Part shown: positions 8,576 to 16,310 of the stretch, piece by piece
How positions within the stretch are numbered: the first letter of the stretch is position 1
Layout of the letters: each line of letters starts with the position of its first letter
Source of the DNA: Alphaproteobacteria bacterium
GTDB lineage: Bacteria > Pseudomonadota > Alphaproteobacteria > Rhizobiales > Amorphaceae
Reading direction: 5' to 3'
Assembly: GCA_030431335.1 (NCBI GenBank)
Contig: JAUIJH010000025.1
Span: 1-43,770 of the forward strand
DNA: 43,770 nucleotides
The notes under the pieces: model-generated
Told to the model about the DNA's origin: nothing
The model's database searches: none
Seen by the model: only the letters and a program-made list of their open reading frames with translations
Made by a program: the position numbers and the translations under genes

Positions 8576-9733
8576 TCAGCTCCCGGATTTTTCGTTCGTC
8601 GGCGGCAGCTCTGTCAGTTTTGGCGTCACCTTCACGCCCGGCCTCACCCGCATCAGCCCGTTGATGACGATGGTTTCGTCGCCGGTGAGGCCGGAGCGGA
8701 TCACGCGGTAGCCGTCGATGGTCGGGCCGAGGCGCACGGGCTTGGTGGACACGGTGTCGTCGCTGCCCAGAACGTAGACGATGCGCTGGTCCTGGTCGGA
8801 TGCGATGGCCTCGTCGGGCAGCATGATGCCGTCGTGCGGCAAGGAGGCCGGCACGTTGACGCGGCCGAACATGCCCGGCTGCATGATGTCGTCCGGATTG
8901 GCCACCCGCGCCCGCAGGCGGATCGTGCCGGAGTCGTGGTCGACGCGGTTCTCCGCGAAATCGAGCTTGCCGGTGAACGGCCCGTCGTGCTCGTCGGCAA
9001 GGCGCACCATCACCTCCAGCCCGCCGCCTTGCTGCAAGTCGATGCCGCGGGTGCGCGCGTCCCGGGCGTAGTTGAGCAGCGAGCGCTCGTCGATGTCGAA
9101 ATAGATGTCGACCGGATCGGAGGACACGATCCGCGTCAGCAAGGTCTCGTCGGGCTGGATGAGGTTGCCGACCGAGACGAAGCGGCGGTCGATCCGCCCG
9201 GCCAGCGGCGCGCGGATCTCGGTAAAGTCATAGTTGAGAGAGGCGACGCGCGTGGCCGCCTTCGCCGCCTCCGCCGTCGCCTGGGCGGACAGGTAGGCCT
9301 GGTTGCGCTCGTCGTACTGCGATTGGGAGACGGTGCCGCGCTTCACCAGATCGGCGCTGCGGTCGAACTGTTGCTTGGCATAGGCCAACATCGCCTCCGA
9401 CACGCGCTCCTGCGCCTCGGCGCGGTCCTTCTCGGCCGCGTAGGGACGCTGATCGATGGTGAACAGGAGGTCGCCCGCCTTCACCAGCTGCCCGTCCGTG
9501 AAATGCACTTCGGCCAGGTAGCCGCCGACGCGGGCGCGCACGTCGACCTCGTCCACGGCGGCGAAGCGGCCGACGAACTCGTCGTCCTCCACGATCTGGC
9601 GCGTAACGGGTTTCGCCACCGTCACCTCCGGTGGAGGGGCGGGCTGGGCCGTCTGCGCCTCGGGCTGACAAGCCGCCAGGAGCAGAAGGACGGCGGCGAG
9701 GCAACGATGAAAACTTTGAAACACAAATTGCAT
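8576..9733 (-). CDS. RND efflux periplasmic adaptor lipoprotein (AcrA/MexA family)
   Basis: The membrane-fusion subunit, about 385 residues. A signal sequence ends in a lipobox LLAAC with Cys22, so the mature protein should be a lipid-anchored periplasmic adaptor. The barrel-sandwich motif VRARVGGYLAEVHFTDGQLVKAGDLLFTID, a helical hairpin rich in Ala, Glu and Gln, and the matching second lipoyl half (YDFTEIRAPLAGRIDR) are all visible. I chose the ATG at 9733 because it puts the lipobox at the right distance; the frame stays open upstream, but that extension has no adaptor features. No strong Shine-Dalgarno is visible. Its regulatory region holds LacI-type palindromes. Confidence 0.92.
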   Translation of the reverse strand: MQFVFQSFHRCLAAVLLLLAACQPEAQTAQPAPPPEVTVAKPVTRQIVEDDEFVGRFAAVDEVDVRARVGGYLAEVHFTDGQLVKAGDLLFTIDQRPYAAEKDRAEAQERVSEAMLAYAKQQFDRSADLVKRGTVSQSQYDERNQAYLSAQATAEAAKAATRVASLNYDFTEIRAPLAGRIDRRFVSVGNLIQPDETLLTRIVSSDPVDIYFDIDERSLLNYARDARTRGIDLQQGGGLEVMVRLADEHDGPFTGKLDFAENRVDHDSGTIRLRARVANPDDIMQPGMFGRVNVPASLPHDGIMLPDEAIASDQDQRIVYVLGSDDTVSTKPVRLGPTIDGYRVIRSGLTGDETIVINGLMRVRPGVKVTPKLTELPPTNEKSGS

Positions 9734-9916
9734 CCAACAGAGGAGTACCGACGGACGGATCAGATCTGCGAAGCGCGTTGTCTGGCATACAGGGACCAGC
9801 GCCCATGCACACCTATCGGAAGGTATAGTCCGGCACTCCCCCGGCCCGAGGCACGTCCCCGCCGCCCCCACGGCCGCCGCCGGCACGACGCCGCCAGCGA
9901 CGATTTTCGCCCATAA

Positions 9917-9932
9917 ATTGAACCGTTTCATT
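9917..9932. promoter_or_regulatory. LacI-type operator, site 1
   Basis: ATTGAACCGTTTCATT is a near-palindrome with the central CG usual for LacI-family operators. It differs by one base from site 3 at 11390-11405. It lies 184 bases before the adaptor gene start and 330 before the regulator gene, so it may control the efflux operon or form a loop with site 2, about 99 bp away. Confidence 0.65.
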
Positions 9933-10015
9933 TCTATGTTGCCCCGCAAGGCGACATCGGCGAAGCTGGCTCCGCCCGCGGGCACGGATATTGGCAGAAC
10001 TCCTGCGGACTTCCT

Positions 10016-10031
10016 ATTGAAACAGTTCACG
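10016..10031. promoter_or_regulatory. LacI-type operator, site 2 (weaker)
   Basis: ATTGAAACAGTTCACG matches the reverse complement of site 3 (ATTGAAACGGTTCAAT) at 13 of 16 positions. It keeps the complete left arm ATTGAA but the central CG becomes CA. It is probably a secondary site for the same regulator, 231 bases before its start codon. Confidence 0.5.
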
Positions 10032-10261
10032 ACCCGTCGCCACCGGCGGGAGTCGGGAGGGATAGCGTCAGATGGAGGAGTCCCGCCATTGCGGCATCTA
10101 TCGGGTTCCGATAACCGGCAAGGCAGCAGCCCGCTGGAACGCTCGACAGGCGCCGCGTCGGGAGACCGGCCAGGGCGAAGTGGCGCGAGCGCGATGGGCT
10201 ATAAGACCGTGAGTCGGTGCGATCAGGAACGTGGCCTTTAGGGCGGGAGACCTTGTTGGAC

Positions 10262-11266
10262 ATGGCGAGGAAGGCGAGCATTCGCGATGTGGCCGAAACG
10301 GCCGGCGTCTCGGTGGGCACGGTGTCCCACTACCTGAACGGCCGCCCCGTCAGCAAGGAACGCTCGCAGTGGATCGAGAAGGCGATCAAAGACCTCGGCT
10401 TTTCCAGCAACCTGCTCGCCCGCGGGATGCGCACGCAGCAACCGCCGGTCGTCGGATTGTGCGTGCCCTTCACCACCTTCTCGAACTTTTCCGAACTCGT
10501 CGACGAGCTGGAGCAGAAGGTCTCCGACGCGACGTTCGAAGTGATGCAGGTGCTGAGCCGGCACGACCCGGAACTGGAAATGAAGCGTATTCAAAGACTT
10601 GCGGCCTATAAGGTACGCGGCCTGCTCCTCGTTCCCAGCCTCAGCCCCGGCAACATGCTGGACTATCTGGACAGCATCAAGCTGCCCACCGTCATCCTCA
10701 ACCGCGTCATGCCGGACGAGGCCCGCTTCGACCAGGTGGGCGTCGATCACCGCGGGCAGATGCGCGAAGTGGGCCGCGGATTGATTCGCAGAGGGCATCG
10801 CAGCATCCTTTTCGTCGTCCGCTTTCCCAGCCTCAATGTGACGATCCAGCGGTTCGAGGGGCTGCGCGACGCGACCACCGAATGCCCCGAGGAGGTCAAG
10901 CTCGAGGTCTGTTCCTGCGGCGACAATCCGGCCGAATACGGCGAGAAGCTGATCGCCCTGATGGAAGGCGACACGCCGCCGACCGCCCTCGTCCTGTCCA
11001 ACAGCAACATCGCCGCCTGGTCGATCGCATCGCTGCGCAACGCGAGCGCGGGCCCCAAGCCGGACGTCGACATGCTCACCCTCGATAGTCCCAATTGGGT
11101 CGAGCTGGTCGATCCGCCGCTGTCCTTCATCCGCCAGCCCAACCGCAACATGGCGTCCCTGGCGTGGCAGTGCCTGGCCGACCGCATCGAAAAACCCGAC
11201 GAGCCGTCGAAAACCATTCTCCTCAACGCGAAAATCGAGTGGCGAACGCGGCGCACCCCTTCGTAA
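10262..11266 (+). CDS. LacI-family transcriptional regulator
   Basis: A regulator of about 334 residues. The N-terminal helix-turn-helix reads ASIRDVAETAGVSVGTVSHYL over residues 5-25, followed by a hinge helix around LARGMRTQQ and a periplasmic-binding-protein-like effector domain to the end. I chose the ATG at 10262; in-frame TTG codons at 10253 and 10256 sit better from the GGGAG at 10245-10249 and would add two or three residues. Three similar palindromes flank the gene, so it is probably autoregulated and controls the TTT/lactone operon downstream and perhaps the efflux operon upstream. The effector is likely the imported carboxylate or a pathway intermediate (inference). Confidence 0.9.
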   Translation: MARKASIRDVAETAGVSVGTVSHYLNGRPVSKERSQWIEKAIKDLGFSSNLLARGMRTQQPPVVGLCVPFTTFSNFSELVDELEQKVSDATFEVMQVLSRHDPELEMKRIQRLAAYKVRGLLLVPSLSPGNMLDYLDSIKLPTVILNRVMPDEARFDQVGVDHRGQMREVGRGLIRRGHRSILFVVRFPSLNVTIQRFEGLRDATTECPEEVKLEVCSCGDNPAEYGEKLIALMEGDTPPTALVLSNSNIAAWSIASLRNASAGPKPDVDMLTLDSPNWVELVDPPLSFIRQPNRNMASLAWQCLADRIEKPDEPSKTILLNAKIEWRTRRTPS

Positions 11267-11389
11267 CGCCCTGTTCCTCATCGGCTATTCCCAACCCGAA
11301 GCGCCTCCGAGACCGCGAGCGAAACTGCATCGGCGCCCCGCCCCGCCGCTTGAAATCGCGGGATCGAAAAGGCCTTTCTGCAAAAAGTC

Positions 11390-11418
11390 ATTGAACCGTT
11401 TCAATATTTGGGTACGCT
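11390..11418 (+). promoter_or_regulatory. Promoter with overlapping LacI-type operator (site 3)
   Basis: ATTGAACCGTTTCAAT at 11390-11405 has perfect six-base arms around a four-base centre with CG in the middle. A candidate -35, TTGAAC (11391-11396), lies inside it, and a candidate -10, TACGCT (11413-11418), follows after 16 bases. A repressor bound here would block the promoter. The first gene of the operon starts 82 bases after the -10. Confidence 0.7.
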
Positions 11419-11499
11419 GACGGTCAGAACTGCAGGCGGACCGGCTGCGAGGCCGCAACCGCTTTCGCCCAACGACACAAAAACGGAGGGATACCCGAT

Positions 11500-12444
11500 A
11501 TGAAAAAAGCTGATTGGACGCGGCTACTCATGGCGCCGCTCGCGGCGCTTGCCTTGATGACCGGACCCGCGACCGCCGAATGGACGCCGGAACAACCGAT
11601 CAAGATCATCATTCCCTTCGGCGCTGGGGGATCGACGGACACCTTCGGCCGCGTCTTCGCCAATGAGCTGGAAAACCAGACGGGCTGGACGGTGCTGGTC
11701 GAAAACCGGCCGGGTGCCGGCGGGATCATCGGCCAGCTGGAAGTCGCCAACGCCGAGCCCGACGGCTATACGCTCGGCCTCTCCTCCACATCGCTGTTTT
11801 CGATCCAACCGTATCTTCCGGGCGCGACCGGAGAGCTTCAGACCGACAGCGTCGACTTCATGGGCACGCTCAGCGTCATCCCCTATGCCATCGTGGCGGC
11901 CTCCAATGCGCCGTTCGACGACATGAAGAGCCTTGCCGAATACACCAAGACCAACGGCCCGGCGAAATTCTCGTCGACCTCGCAGCAACTCACCATCGCC
12001 ATGCAGCAGATGGCCAAGGATTTCGGCATCGAGTTCGTCGCGGCACAAACGTCGGGATCGGGTGAATCGCTGCAACTGGTGGCAGGACGCCATGCGGACA
12101 TCACGATCTCGGGCGGTGTCCACGTCGCCTACGTGCAGGACGGCCGGATGAAGGTCATCGCGCACATGCTCGACGAGCGGGCGGACTATGCACCCGACCG
12201 GCCCACCATCGAGGAACAGGGCGGCACGCTGCCGCTGCGCAACTATTTCCTCTTCAACGCCCCCAAGGATCTGCCGGCCGACGTGAAGGAGACGCTTGCG
12301 ACCGCCATCGACAACGCGATCAATTCCGAGCCGATGCGCGCCCATGCCAAGAAGATCAACGTCAAGCTCGTCAACCTCGGCCCCGAGGGATCGACCGCCG
12401 ACGTGAATTCCCAGGCCGAAACCTGGAAGGCCTTCTTCGACTAA
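11500..12444 (+). CDS. TTT-family substrate-binding protein (TctC/Bug), copy 1
   Basis: A periplasmic solute receptor of 314 residues for a tripartite tricarboxylate transporter. The signal peptide ends near residue 26 (ATAEW). The Bug-family opening IKIIIPFGAGGSTDTFGRV and the ligand-loop region ENRPGAGGIIG are intact. GGAGGG lies nine bases before the ATG. TctC proteins bind citrate, other di- and tricarboxylates, amino acids or aromatic acids; the ligand cannot be read here, though the enzymes downstream suggest a carboxylate that can form a lactone. It is the first gene behind the operator-promoter at 11390-11418. A strong hairpin follows immediately, as expected if the receptor is made in excess over the membrane subunits. 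Confidence 0.92.
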   Translation: MKKADWTRLLMAPLAALALMTGPATAEWTPEQPIKIIIPFGAGGSTDTFGRVFANELENQTGWTVLVENRPGAGGIIGQLEVANAEPDGYTLGLSSTSLFSIQPYLPGATGELQTDSVDFMGTLSVIPYAIVAASNAPFDDMKSLAEYTKTNGPAKFSSTSQQLTIAMQQMAKDFGIEFVAAQTSGSGESLQLVAGRHADITISGGVHVAYVQDGRMKVIAHMLDERADYAPDRPTIEEQGGTLPLRNYFLFNAPKDLPADVKETLATAIDNAINSEPMRAHAKKINVKLVNLGPEGSTADVNSQAETWKAFFD

Positions 12445-12461
12445 CCGGTCGAACCGACCGG
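12445..12461 (+). promoter_or_regulatory. Intercistronic hairpin between tctC and tctB (1)
   Basis: CCGGTCG pairs perfectly with CGACCGG around loop AAC, one base after the tctC stop. A T-rich run (TTTGAATTTTT) follows a few bases later. It may partially terminate transcription or protect the upstream mRNA, raising the receptor-to-permease ratio. Confidence 0.6.
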
Positions 12462-12493
12462 CGGCTTTGAATTTTTACTGCCGCCGGATCGCT

Positions 12494-12512
12494 GCCTGCG
12501 CCATTCGCAGGC
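12494..12512 (+). promoter_or_regulatory. Intercistronic hairpin between tctC and tctB (2)
   Basis: GCCTGCG pairs perfectly with CGCAGGC around a five-base loop in the same 101-base gap. No T-run follows. It probably acts with the first hairpin in mRNA stabilisation. Confidence 0.5.
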
Positions 12513-12545
12513 ATCGGGGGGCGCGTTTTGCAAGGGCTAAACGGG

Positions 12546-13022
12546 ATGGAAACGGCAACAAAGCGAGATCTGATCTCGGCGGGCATTCTCGTCGTCTTCG
12601 GGAGCCTGTTCGCGGGCTACGCGCTCGTGAACCTCAACCTCGGCAGTTTCGCGATGATGGGGCCCGGCCTCTTCCCGTTCGTCATCGGGATCGTCATCGC
12701 CGGGCTCGGCGCGCTGCAAACCTTTGCCACGGTGTCCCAGCACCGGCGATCCCGCCGCAGCGCGGAGGCCGGTGAACCGACCGTCATCGAATGGCGGTCC
12801 CTGTGCGTGGTCGTCGCCGCGATGGGCGTCTTCTCCGCCGTCATCGTGAACTTCGGCCTCATTGCGGCGATCTTCGCGCTCACGCTCGTTTCATCTTTTG
12901 CCAGCACCTATCTCAACTGGCGTTCCGCCCTCGCGCTCTCGGTCGTGTTGTCGGTGGCGGCCTATCTCATCTTCGTCCTCGCACTCGGCCTGCCGTTCAC
13001 GCTGTACCGGTGGCCCCTCTGA
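12546..13022 (+). CDS. TTT-family small membrane subunit (TctB), copy 1
   Basis: A small membrane protein of 158 residues with four predicted hydrophobic segments. The TctB feature GSFAMMGPGLFPFVIG lies near residues 30-45. The ATG at 12546 has AAGGG nine bases upstream; an upstream in-frame TTG at 12528 would add six residues. The stop overlaps the TctA start as TGATG, so the two membrane subunits are translationally coupled. TctB accompanies TctA in the inner membrane, and its exact mechanical role in the family is poorly defined. A charged loop around residues 65-80 separates the second and third segments. Confidence 0.88.
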   Translation: METATKRDLISAGILVVFGSLFAGYALVNLNLGSFAMMGPGLFPFVIGIVIAGLGALQTFATVSQHRRSRRSAEAGEPTVIEWRSLCVVVAAMGVFSAVIVNFGLIAAIFALTLVSSFASTYLNWRSALALSVVLSVAAYLIFVLALGLPFTLYRWPL

Positions 13023-14560
13023 TGGACGCTTTCGGGTTTCTGGGCGAGATCGTCGCCAAGTCGTCTCTCGGGTTCGAGACGGCCCTGTCACCGTCGAATT
13101 TGATGTACTGCGCGATCGGCGTGACGCTGGGGACGCTGCTTGGCGCCTTGCCGGGCATCGGCGTCCTCGTCTCGCTGTCGCTCCTGTTCCCGATCACCTT
13201 TCACCTGGAGCCGACCGCCGCCATCATCATGCTCGGCGGGATCTATTACGGCACGGCCTATGGCGGCTCCATGGCGTCGATCCTGCTCAACGTGCCGGGG
13301 ACGCCCGCCAACGCGGTCGCCTGCCTCGACGGCTACCCGATGGCGCAGCAGGGGCGCGCCGGCGTCGCCCTGTCGATCACCACGCTTTCCAGCTTCTTCG
13401 GCGCCAGCATCGGCATCGTCCTGATCATGCTGTTCGCCCCCCTGATCGCCGCCTACGCGCTCGAATTCGGGCCGTCGGAATACTTCGCGCTCATGCTGCT
13501 CGGCCTGATGGCGGCTTCATCGGTCTCGCAAGGCTCGCCGATCAAGGCGATCGCGATGGTCTTCGTCGGCGTTGCCCTCGGCCTCGTCGGAACCGATCTC
13601 AATTCGGGCCTTCCGCGCTACACGTTCAGCGTCATCGAGCTGCGCGACGGGATCAACCTGTTGGCAATCGCCATGGGGCTCTTCGGCGTGACCGAGGTCA
13701 TCGCCAGTGTTCGCACCATCAAGCCCGGCGGGGTGAACCGCGACAGCATCACCTTTGCCTCCATGGTTCCCACGCGCGACGACATGCGGCGGTTCTGGAT
13801 GCCGTCCCTGCGCGGATCCGGGATCGGCGCGTTCTTCGGCGCCCTGCCCGGCACCGGCGGAATGATCGCCTCATTCATGTCCTATGCCGTGGAAAAGCGG
13901 GTGGCGAAGGAGCCGGAGCGCTTCGGAAAGGGCGCCATCGAGGGGGTGATCGGGCCGGAAGCGGCCAACAACGCGGCCGACCAGACCGCCTTCATTCCGA
14001 CGCTGACGCTCGGCATTCCCGGCAGCCCGGCGCTCGCCCTCATCCTGGGCATCCTCCTGATCCACGGGATCAACCCCGGGCCCTCGCTGGTCAGCGAACG
14101 CCCCGAGATGTTCTGGGGGCTGATCATGAGTTTCTGGATCGGCAACGTCTTTCTTCTGATCCTGAACCTGCCGCTCATCGGAATCTGGATCCGCGTGCTT
14201 TCGGTCCCTTACTATCTGCTCTATCCGGCGATCTTGTTCTTCGTCTGCATCGGGATTTATTCGGTCAACCACAGTCCGTTCGACATCTGGATGGTCGTCA
14301 TTTTCTCGGTGGTCGGATACGGCATGCGGCTCCTGGGAATGCCGGCCGCGCCGCTGGTACTCGGCTTCGTGCTGGGGCCGATGATGGAAATCCAGTTTCG
14401 TCGAACGCTGATCTTTTCGGGCGGCGACTTCTCGGCATTCGTCGACCGGCCGATTGCCGTCACCCTCCTTGCCGTGACCGGCCTCCTGTTCGCCTGGACC
14501 ATGTGGAGCGCGTTCCGCCCACGCCGACCCCGGCGGCTCGAGCCGCAGGAAAACGAGTAG
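13022..14560 (+). CDS. TTT-family large membrane subunit (TctA), copy 1
   Basis: The transport channel subunit, 512 residues, with about a dozen membrane segments. Both family repeats are visible: an N-terminal GTLLGALPGIGVLVSLSLL and a second-half GAFFGALPGTGGMIASF, plus the signature GGIYYGTAYGGSMASILLNVPG. It should import the ligand delivered by TctC using the proton or sodium gradient. It overlaps the TctB stop and is followed after 12 bases by an alpha/beta hydrolase gene, so transporter and catabolic enzymes are one transcriptional unit. It is not a recent duplicate of the second TctA in this operon; the two share motifs but diverge widely elsewhere. Confidence 0.93.
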   Translation: MDAFGFLGEIVAKSSLGFETALSPSNLMYCAIGVTLGTLLGALPGIGVLVSLSLLFPITFHLEPTAAIIMLGGIYYGTAYGGSMASILLNVPGTPANAVACLDGYPMAQQGRAGVALSITTLSSFFGASIGIVLIMLFAPLIAAYALEFGPSEYFALMLLGLMAASSVSQGSPIKAIAMVFVGVALGLVGTDLNSGLPRYTFSVIELRDGINLLAIAMGLFGVTEVIASVRTIKPGGVNRDSITFASMVPTRDDMRRFWMPSLRGSGIGAFFGALPGTGGMIASFMSYAVEKRVAKEPERFGKGAIEGVIGPEAANNAADQTAFIPTLTLGIPGSPALALILGILLIHGINPGPSLVSERPEMFWGLIMSFWIGNVFLLILNLPLIGIWIRVLSVPYYLLYPAILFFVCIGIYSVNHSPFDIWMVVIFSVVGYGMRLLGMPAAPLVLGFVLGPMMEIQFRRTLIFSGGDFSAFVDRPIAVTLLAVTGLLFAWTMWSAFRPRRPRRLEPQENE

Positions 14561-14572
14561 AGGCAAGGACCG

Positions 14573-15412
14573 ATGGGCGAACGGCGTTTTCTGACACCGG
14601 ACTGGATCGATTTGGGCCGGGCGAGCCTGCGCTACGCGGTTGCGGGGCCGCCCGATGCCGAGGGTCCGCCGCTCGTGCTGTTGCATGAGATGGCCGGCTC
14701 CATGGAGACGTGGGAGCCGGCGATCGAGATCCTCGCCAGGACGCACCGCGTCATCGCCTACGACTGGCGCGGGTGCGGGCAGTCGGAGAAGATCTCCGGC
14801 GAGGTCACGCTCGACGACCATGTCGGCGATCTGGCCGCGCTCCTCGATGCGCTCGGCGTCGGCGGCAAGCCGGTCATCGCCGGCATAGCCGTCGGCTCGG
14901 CGATCGTCGCCGCCTTCGCGGCGCGGCACCCGAAGCGCACCGGCGGCATCGTCCTCGTCTGCCCCGCCATGGGCATTGCGGCGGACAAGAAGGCCGAGCG
15001 GCTGCAATGGATCGACCAGTTCGAGGCCGCCGGCATGCGCTCCATCGTGGAGAACTCGCTCGCCGGCGGCTATCCGGAGCGGTTCCGCACGGGGCGCGAA
15101 GACCTGTTCGCGACCTTCCGCGCCCGCTGGATCGGCAACGACCCACACAGTTTCGGCGCAACCTACCGCATGCTTCTCGACTTCGACATGCCGCCGATCC
15201 TGGCGCGCATCGCATGCCCGGCGCTGGTCGTGGCCGGCGAGTTCGACCCGAACCGCACGCCCCAATACGCGCGCGGGATCGCCGGCCAGATCCCCGGCGC
15301 CGCCTTCAAGGTGGTCGCCGGCGGCCATCACATGCCGCACCAGGTGCCCGAGATCTGCGCCGATTTCGTCAGCGAATTCGCCGCCACCCTGCCCGGATAT
15401 GGAGAGACTTGA
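14573..15412 (+). CDS. Alpha/beta-hydrolase-fold protein lacking the nucleophile Ser
   Basis: A 279-residue alpha/beta hydrolase resembling the 3-oxoadipate enol-lactonase/RutD neighbourhood. The oxyanion region LLHEMAGS is at 37-43, a candidate acid is Asp225 in AGEFDPN, and a candidate His is 252 in AGGHHMP. The nucleophile elbow, normally G-x-S-x-G, reads G104-I-A-V-G108, so Ala106 replaces the catalytic Ser; the codon is GCC. E. coli RutD also has Ala there, as I recall its sequence. It may therefore be a nucleophile-independent hydrolase, a lyase or isomerase, or a non-enzymatic partner. It sits between TctA and the MBL-fold gene and should act on the imported compound or its lactone (inference). 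Confidence 0.88.
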   Translation: MGERRFLTPDWIDLGRASLRYAVAGPPDAEGPPLVLLHEMAGSMETWEPAIEILARTHRVIAYDWRGCGQSEKISGEVTLDDHVGDLAALLDALGVGGKPVIAGIAVGSAIVAAFAARHPKRTGGIVLVCPAMGIAADKKAERLQWIDQFEAAGMRSIVENSLAGGYPERFRTGREDLFATFRARWIGNDPHSFGATYRMLLDFDMPPILARIACPALVVAGEFDPNRTPQYARGIAGQIPGAAFKVVAGGHHMPHQVPEICADFVSEFAATLPGYGET

Positions 15413-15413
15413 G

Positions 15414-16310
15414 ATGCTGCAAAGCTGGAAGATCGGCGATTTCCGGGTCTGGAGCATCGTCGAGTATTTCGGGCCGACGCACGATCCGGAATTCCTGTAT
15501 CCCGAGTTCGACCGGGCGAAGTTCCAGGCGGCGGCGGCGCAGTTTCCGCCGGGCCACTACTACCCGCCGATCGACCGGCTCGTGGTCACGATCCAGACGT
15601 GGCTGCTGGAGGCGGGCGACCGCCGGATCCTGATCGACACCGGCGTCGGCAACATGAAGGCACGCCCGGCGGCGCGCATGTTGCGGCTGAACACGCTGTG
15701 GCCCGCCTGGTTCACGGCGACCGGCCAGGATTTCGGCACCATCACGGACGTGGTGATGACCCACATGCACTCCGACCATGTCGGCTGGAACACCGTGCTG
15801 AACGGCGAGCGCTGGGTGCCCACGTTCCCCAACGCGCGCTATCACTTCCCCCAGGCCGACTACGACTATTTCAAAGGCAAGCGCGACGCGGGCGAGCCGG
15901 TTGACGCGGGATCGTTCGCCGACAGCGTGGAGCCGGTCGTCGAGGCCGGGCTGGCCAACTTCATCACCGACCAGAGCGAGATCTGCGACTGCCTGCGCGT
16001 CGAGGCGGCGACCGGACACACGCCGGGCCAGCTCAACTACTGGATCGAGTCGGGCGGTGAGACCGGCGTCTTTTCCGCCGACATCATGCACCACATCGCC
16101 CAGATCTATTGCCCGGAATGGAACACCGCCTTCTGCATCCTGCCGGACGAGGCGAAGAAGACGCGCGCGGCGTTCCTGGCCGAGGCGGCACGCACGGGCG
16201 CGATGGTCATGCCTTGCCATTTCGCCCCGCCCCACACCGGCTTCGTCCGCCGGCAAGATGACGGGTTCGCCTTCGAGCCGGCGCCGAGCCACTACGGGGT
16301 CACGGCGTGA
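15414..16310 (+). CDS. Metallo-beta-lactamase-fold hydrolase
   Basis: A cytoplasmic MBL-fold hydrolase of 298 residues. The metal-binding motif HMHSDH occupies 117-122, with further ligands likely His202 (GHTPG), Asp223 (SADIMHH) and His269 (MPCHF), so the dinuclear site looks complete. The overall pattern resembles the lactonase and quinolone-signal hydrolase branch rather than true beta-lactamases, and there is no signal peptide. I chose the ATG at 15414, seven bases after GGAGAG; an ATG at 15399 would add five residues. Its stop overlaps the GTG of the SMP-30 gene. With that neighbour it gives two candidate lactone or ester hydrolases side by side. Confidence 0.88.
   Translation: MLQSWKIGDFRVWSIVEYFGPTHDPEFLYPEFDRAKFQAAAAQFPPGHYYPPIDRLVVTIQTWLLEAGDRRILIDTGVGNMKARPAARMLRLNTLWPAWFTATGQDFGTITDVVMTHMHSDHVGWNTVLNGERWVPTFPNARYHFPQADYDYFKGKRDAGEPVDAGSFADSVEPVVEAGLANFITDQSEICDCLRVEAATGHTPGQLNYWIESGGETGVFSADIMHHIAQIYCPEWNTAFCILPDEAKKTRAAFLAEAARTGAMVMPCHFAPPHTGFVRRQDDGFAFEPAPSHYGVTA

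Larger units (their letters stand above)
9734..10261. other. 528-base divergent intergenic region
   Basis: This gap between the adaptor gene (leftward) and the LacI-type gene (rightward) holds two related palindromes, listed separately, and no convincing gene. A 107-codon frame begins inside the first palindrome and looks like chance. I recognise no riboswitch. The leaders on both sides would be long, about 180-230 bases from the palindromes to the start codons, and I could not assign -10/-35 elements confidently. Confidence 0.6.

Noticed and set aside
7057-8664. A 535-codon + strand frame over the RND pump
   Set aside because: Antisense to well-supported RND coding sequence, with arginine- and aspartate-heavy low-complexity composition and no family features.
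9734-10030. N-terminal extension of the adaptor protein to an ATG at 10030
   Set aside because: The extension crosses two operator-like sites and would bury the lipobox far from the N-terminus; the ATG at 9733 gives a proper lipoprotein signal.
9918-10241. A 107-codon + strand frame before the LacI-type gene
   Set aside because: It begins inside one operator and runs through the second, has no domain or Shine-Dalgarno, and sits where divergent promoters are expected.
10031-10261. Possible riboswitch in the long leader of the LacI-type gene
   Set aside because: Some GC-rich local stems are possible, but I could not find the conserved core of any riboswitch class I know.
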